Origin: Streptomyces echinoruber
Lineage (GTDB): Bacteria; Actinomycetota; Actinomycetes; Streptomycetales; Streptomycetaceae
Direction: 5' to 3'
Assembly: GCF_014651135.1 (NCBI RefSeq)
Contig: NZ_BMWH01000002.1
Span: forward strand, 186,001-250,000
DNA length: 64,000 nt
The notes beneath the pieces were generated by a model. It searched no databases, was not told the DNA's origin, and saw nothing but the letters and a program-made list of their open reading frames with translations. Below are positions 62,634 through 64,000 of this stretch, piece by piece (position 1 is the first letter of the stretch; every line of letters begins with the position of its first letter). A program made the translations under genes and the position numbers.

Positions 62634-64000
62634 GTGGCCTACATTGACGCCACCACGCGCGCAGTGGCGGTGACGTCCACCGTCACCACTCCCCGACCGG
62701 CCCGCGCCTACAAGCACGACGGCACCGAACTCACGGTCATGGACTGGTTCTGCGGGGCCGGCGGCTCCTCGCAGGGCGCGGACGCCGTCCCGAACGTGAA
62801 GGTGACCAGGGCGGCGAACCACTGGAAGCGCGCCCTCGAGTCACACATGGAGAACTTCCCGGGTGTCGCGCACTACATGGGCGACATCCGCAAGGCTCCG
62901 GTCTGGGCGTGGCCGGTCGCCGACATCCACTGGGCCAGCCCGGAGTGCACGCATTGGTCCATAGCCCAGGGGAAGAAGCGCTCGTTCGAGAAGGCCGTGC
63001 AGGGGGACCTCCTCGACCTGTACGCCGAGCTGGAGGGCGAGAAGTTCCAGGCGAGAGACGACGAGCCGGACAGCGGCCCCACCGCGGAAGAGGAGGCCAG
63101 CCGCGCGCTGATGGAAGAGGTCCCGCTGTACCTGCGGGGCGTCATCGAGCGCGGAAACCTGGTCAAAGCGGGCGTCGTTGAGAACGTGGTCGATGTCCGC
63201 AAGTGGTGGGAGTGGGACCGGTGGGTCGCGGAGTTCCACAAGCTCGGCTACCACACGAAGTTGATCGCGCTGAACAGCATGCACGCCGACCCGAGGTCGG
63301 TGCACAAAGCGCCGCAGTCCCGTGACCGACTGTACTTCGCGTACTGGCACAGGAGCCTGGGCCGCACCCCGAACTGGGAAAAGTGGTTGAGTCCGCGCGC
63401 CTACTGCACGGGGTGCGGCGAGTGGGTGAGTGCGCGGCAGGTGTTCAGGCGGCCCGGCGTCGACATGGGTCGCTACAAGAGCCAGTACGACTATCGGTGC
63501 CCGAACGCGAAGTGCGGGCACCAGATCGTCGAGCCTGAGGTGCTCCCGGCCGCAGTCGCGATCGACTGGAGCATCAAGGGCATCCGCATCGGCGACCGCG
63601 AGCAGCACGGGCTGTGGCCGCTCGCCGAGAAGACGAGGAAGAGGATCCAGGCCGGCCTGGACAAGTTCGCCAGGCCGATGATCGTGCCGACCGGCGGCAC
63701 CTGGCGGACCGAGGCGACGAGCCTGGGCGAGCCGATGCCGACGCGCACCACCCGCGAGAGCGACGCGCTGGCCATCCCGCCGCTCGTCGTCCCCTGCGAC
63801 GGACGCGAAGGCAAGATCGCCCGGCCGGCCTACGGGCCGATGCAGACACAGACCGGCCGCGCGGAATTCGGGCTGGCGTGGATGCCGTTCATCGCGGAGA
63901 TCCGGGGCGGCAGCAGCGACGCCCGGTCCATCACCGACCCTCTCGCCACGGTTTGCGCGTCCGGTAACCATCACGCGCTGGTGACTCCGCCGGCGATGGT
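62634..64000 (+). CDS. Cytosine-C5 DNA methyltransferase, partial (cut by right edge)
   Basis: GTG 62634 follows AAGGAGAGAGCG; about 455 codons are seen. C5-methyltransferase motifs are in order: motif I MDWFCGAGGSSQG (about residue 38), motif IV IHWASPECTHWSIA with the catalytic Cys, motif VI VVENVVD and motif VIII PQSRDRLYFAYW. A zinc-ribbon-like insertion follows (YCTGCGEWVSARQVF and YRCPNAKCGHQI). The later part has PTRTTRESDALAIPPLVV as in motif IX. An insertion of about 70 residues between motifs IV and VI is rich in Glu (EGEKFQARDDEPDSGPTAEE). It is probably an orphan methylase that protects the element's DNA from host restriction. Confidence 0.9.
   Translation, partial: MAYIDATTRAVAVTSTVTTPRPARAYKHDGTELTVMDWFCGAGGSSQGADAVPNVKVTRAANHWKRALESHMENFPGVAHYMGDIRKAPVWAWPVADIHWASPECTHWSIAQGKKRSFEKAVQGDLLDLYAELEGEKFQARDDEPDSGPTAEEEASRALMEEVPLYLRGVIERGNLVKAGVVENVVDVRKWWEWDRWVAEFHKLGYHTKLIALNSMHADPRSVHKAPQSRDRLYFAYWHRSLGRTPNWEKWLSPRAYCTGCGEWVSARQVFRRPGVDMGRYKSQYDYRCPNAKCGHQIVEPEVLPAAVAIDWSIKGIRIGDREQHGLWPLAEKTRKRIQAGLDKFARPMIVPTGGTWRTEATSLGEPMPTRTTRESDALAIPPLVVPCDGREGKIARPAYGPMQTQTGRAEFGLAWMPFIAEIRGGSSDARSITDPLATVCASGNHHALVTPPAM

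Overview
The window is very GC-rich actinobacterial DNA and reads as Streptomyces. Supporting signs are the GC-biased third codon positions, the many GTG starts, a WhiB-family gene, a DUF6415-like gene, and a dnaG-hrdA-type sigma neighbourhood. Two parts meet at a tRNA cluster near 26 kb.

Part 1 (1-26.4 kb) is chromosome core. Nitrogen assimilation genes come first: a NirB-like flavoprotein cut by the left edge, and a NasA-type nitrate reductase. Both are transcribed leftward and both carry GlnR-box-like spaced repeats just upstream. Around them lie a beta-hydroxyacid dehydrogenase, a sortase with a secreted protein, a CYTH-domain enzyme, a regulator of the XRE type, CutA, a gamma-glutamylcyclotransferase-like protein, a SanA/YdcF protein and a sirohydrochlorin chelatase-like protein. 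Next is a replication and transcription block: dGTPase, a ferredoxin-reductase-like flavoprotein, DNA primase (dnaG) and a group 2 sigma factor resembling HrdA. A two-gene heterodimeric ABC exporter, a xylulokinase-like sugar kinase, a YtxH-like protein, two identical tRNA-Asn genes and a tRNA-CAU gene end this part. Several intergenic gaps hold short GC-rich tandem repeats.

Part 2 (about 26.4-64 kb, open at the right edge) looks like one arm of a large integrated element, probably a prophage or phage-like integrative element sitting at the 3' end of the tRNA-CAU gene. It starts with a cluster of TTGCTCGCCC repeats (an attachment-arm candidate), then two paralogous membrane proteins. A repressor/Cro-like divergent switch with palindromic operators follows. 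After it comes a rightward early operon: YqaJ-type exonuclease, RecT annealing protein, DnaQ-like exonuclease, a chain of small translationally coupled genes, a WhiB protein, an ADP-ribosyltransferase-like protein, and a winged-helix replication protein that carries five iterons inside its own gene. The 38-48 kb stretch holds many small genes and four membrane proteins, two of which join membrane segments to DNA-binding-like tails. No integrase, terminase, capsid, tail or conjugative ATPase gene is visible, so the identity of the element stays an inference.

The most unusual structure lies at 48.6-62 kb. An AT-rich module of about 65 bp occurs ten times, each time at the head of a gene or short operon. 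It is an imperfect inverted repeat whose arms co-vary, with a conserved loop (AAACTGGCTA) and, in most copies, a conserved downstream box (GAATGAAAGTAGTTCAAAAC), followed 43-51 bp later by the true start codon. GC-rich perfect hairpins separate many genes inside these units. The genes there include a ParB-like protein, two adenine-type methylases that both carry a QLDLF sliding-clamp-binding motif, a DUF488-like protein, many Cys-rich small proteins, an uncharacterised repeat domain present three times in two genes, and a cytosine-C5 methyltransferase cut by the right edge.
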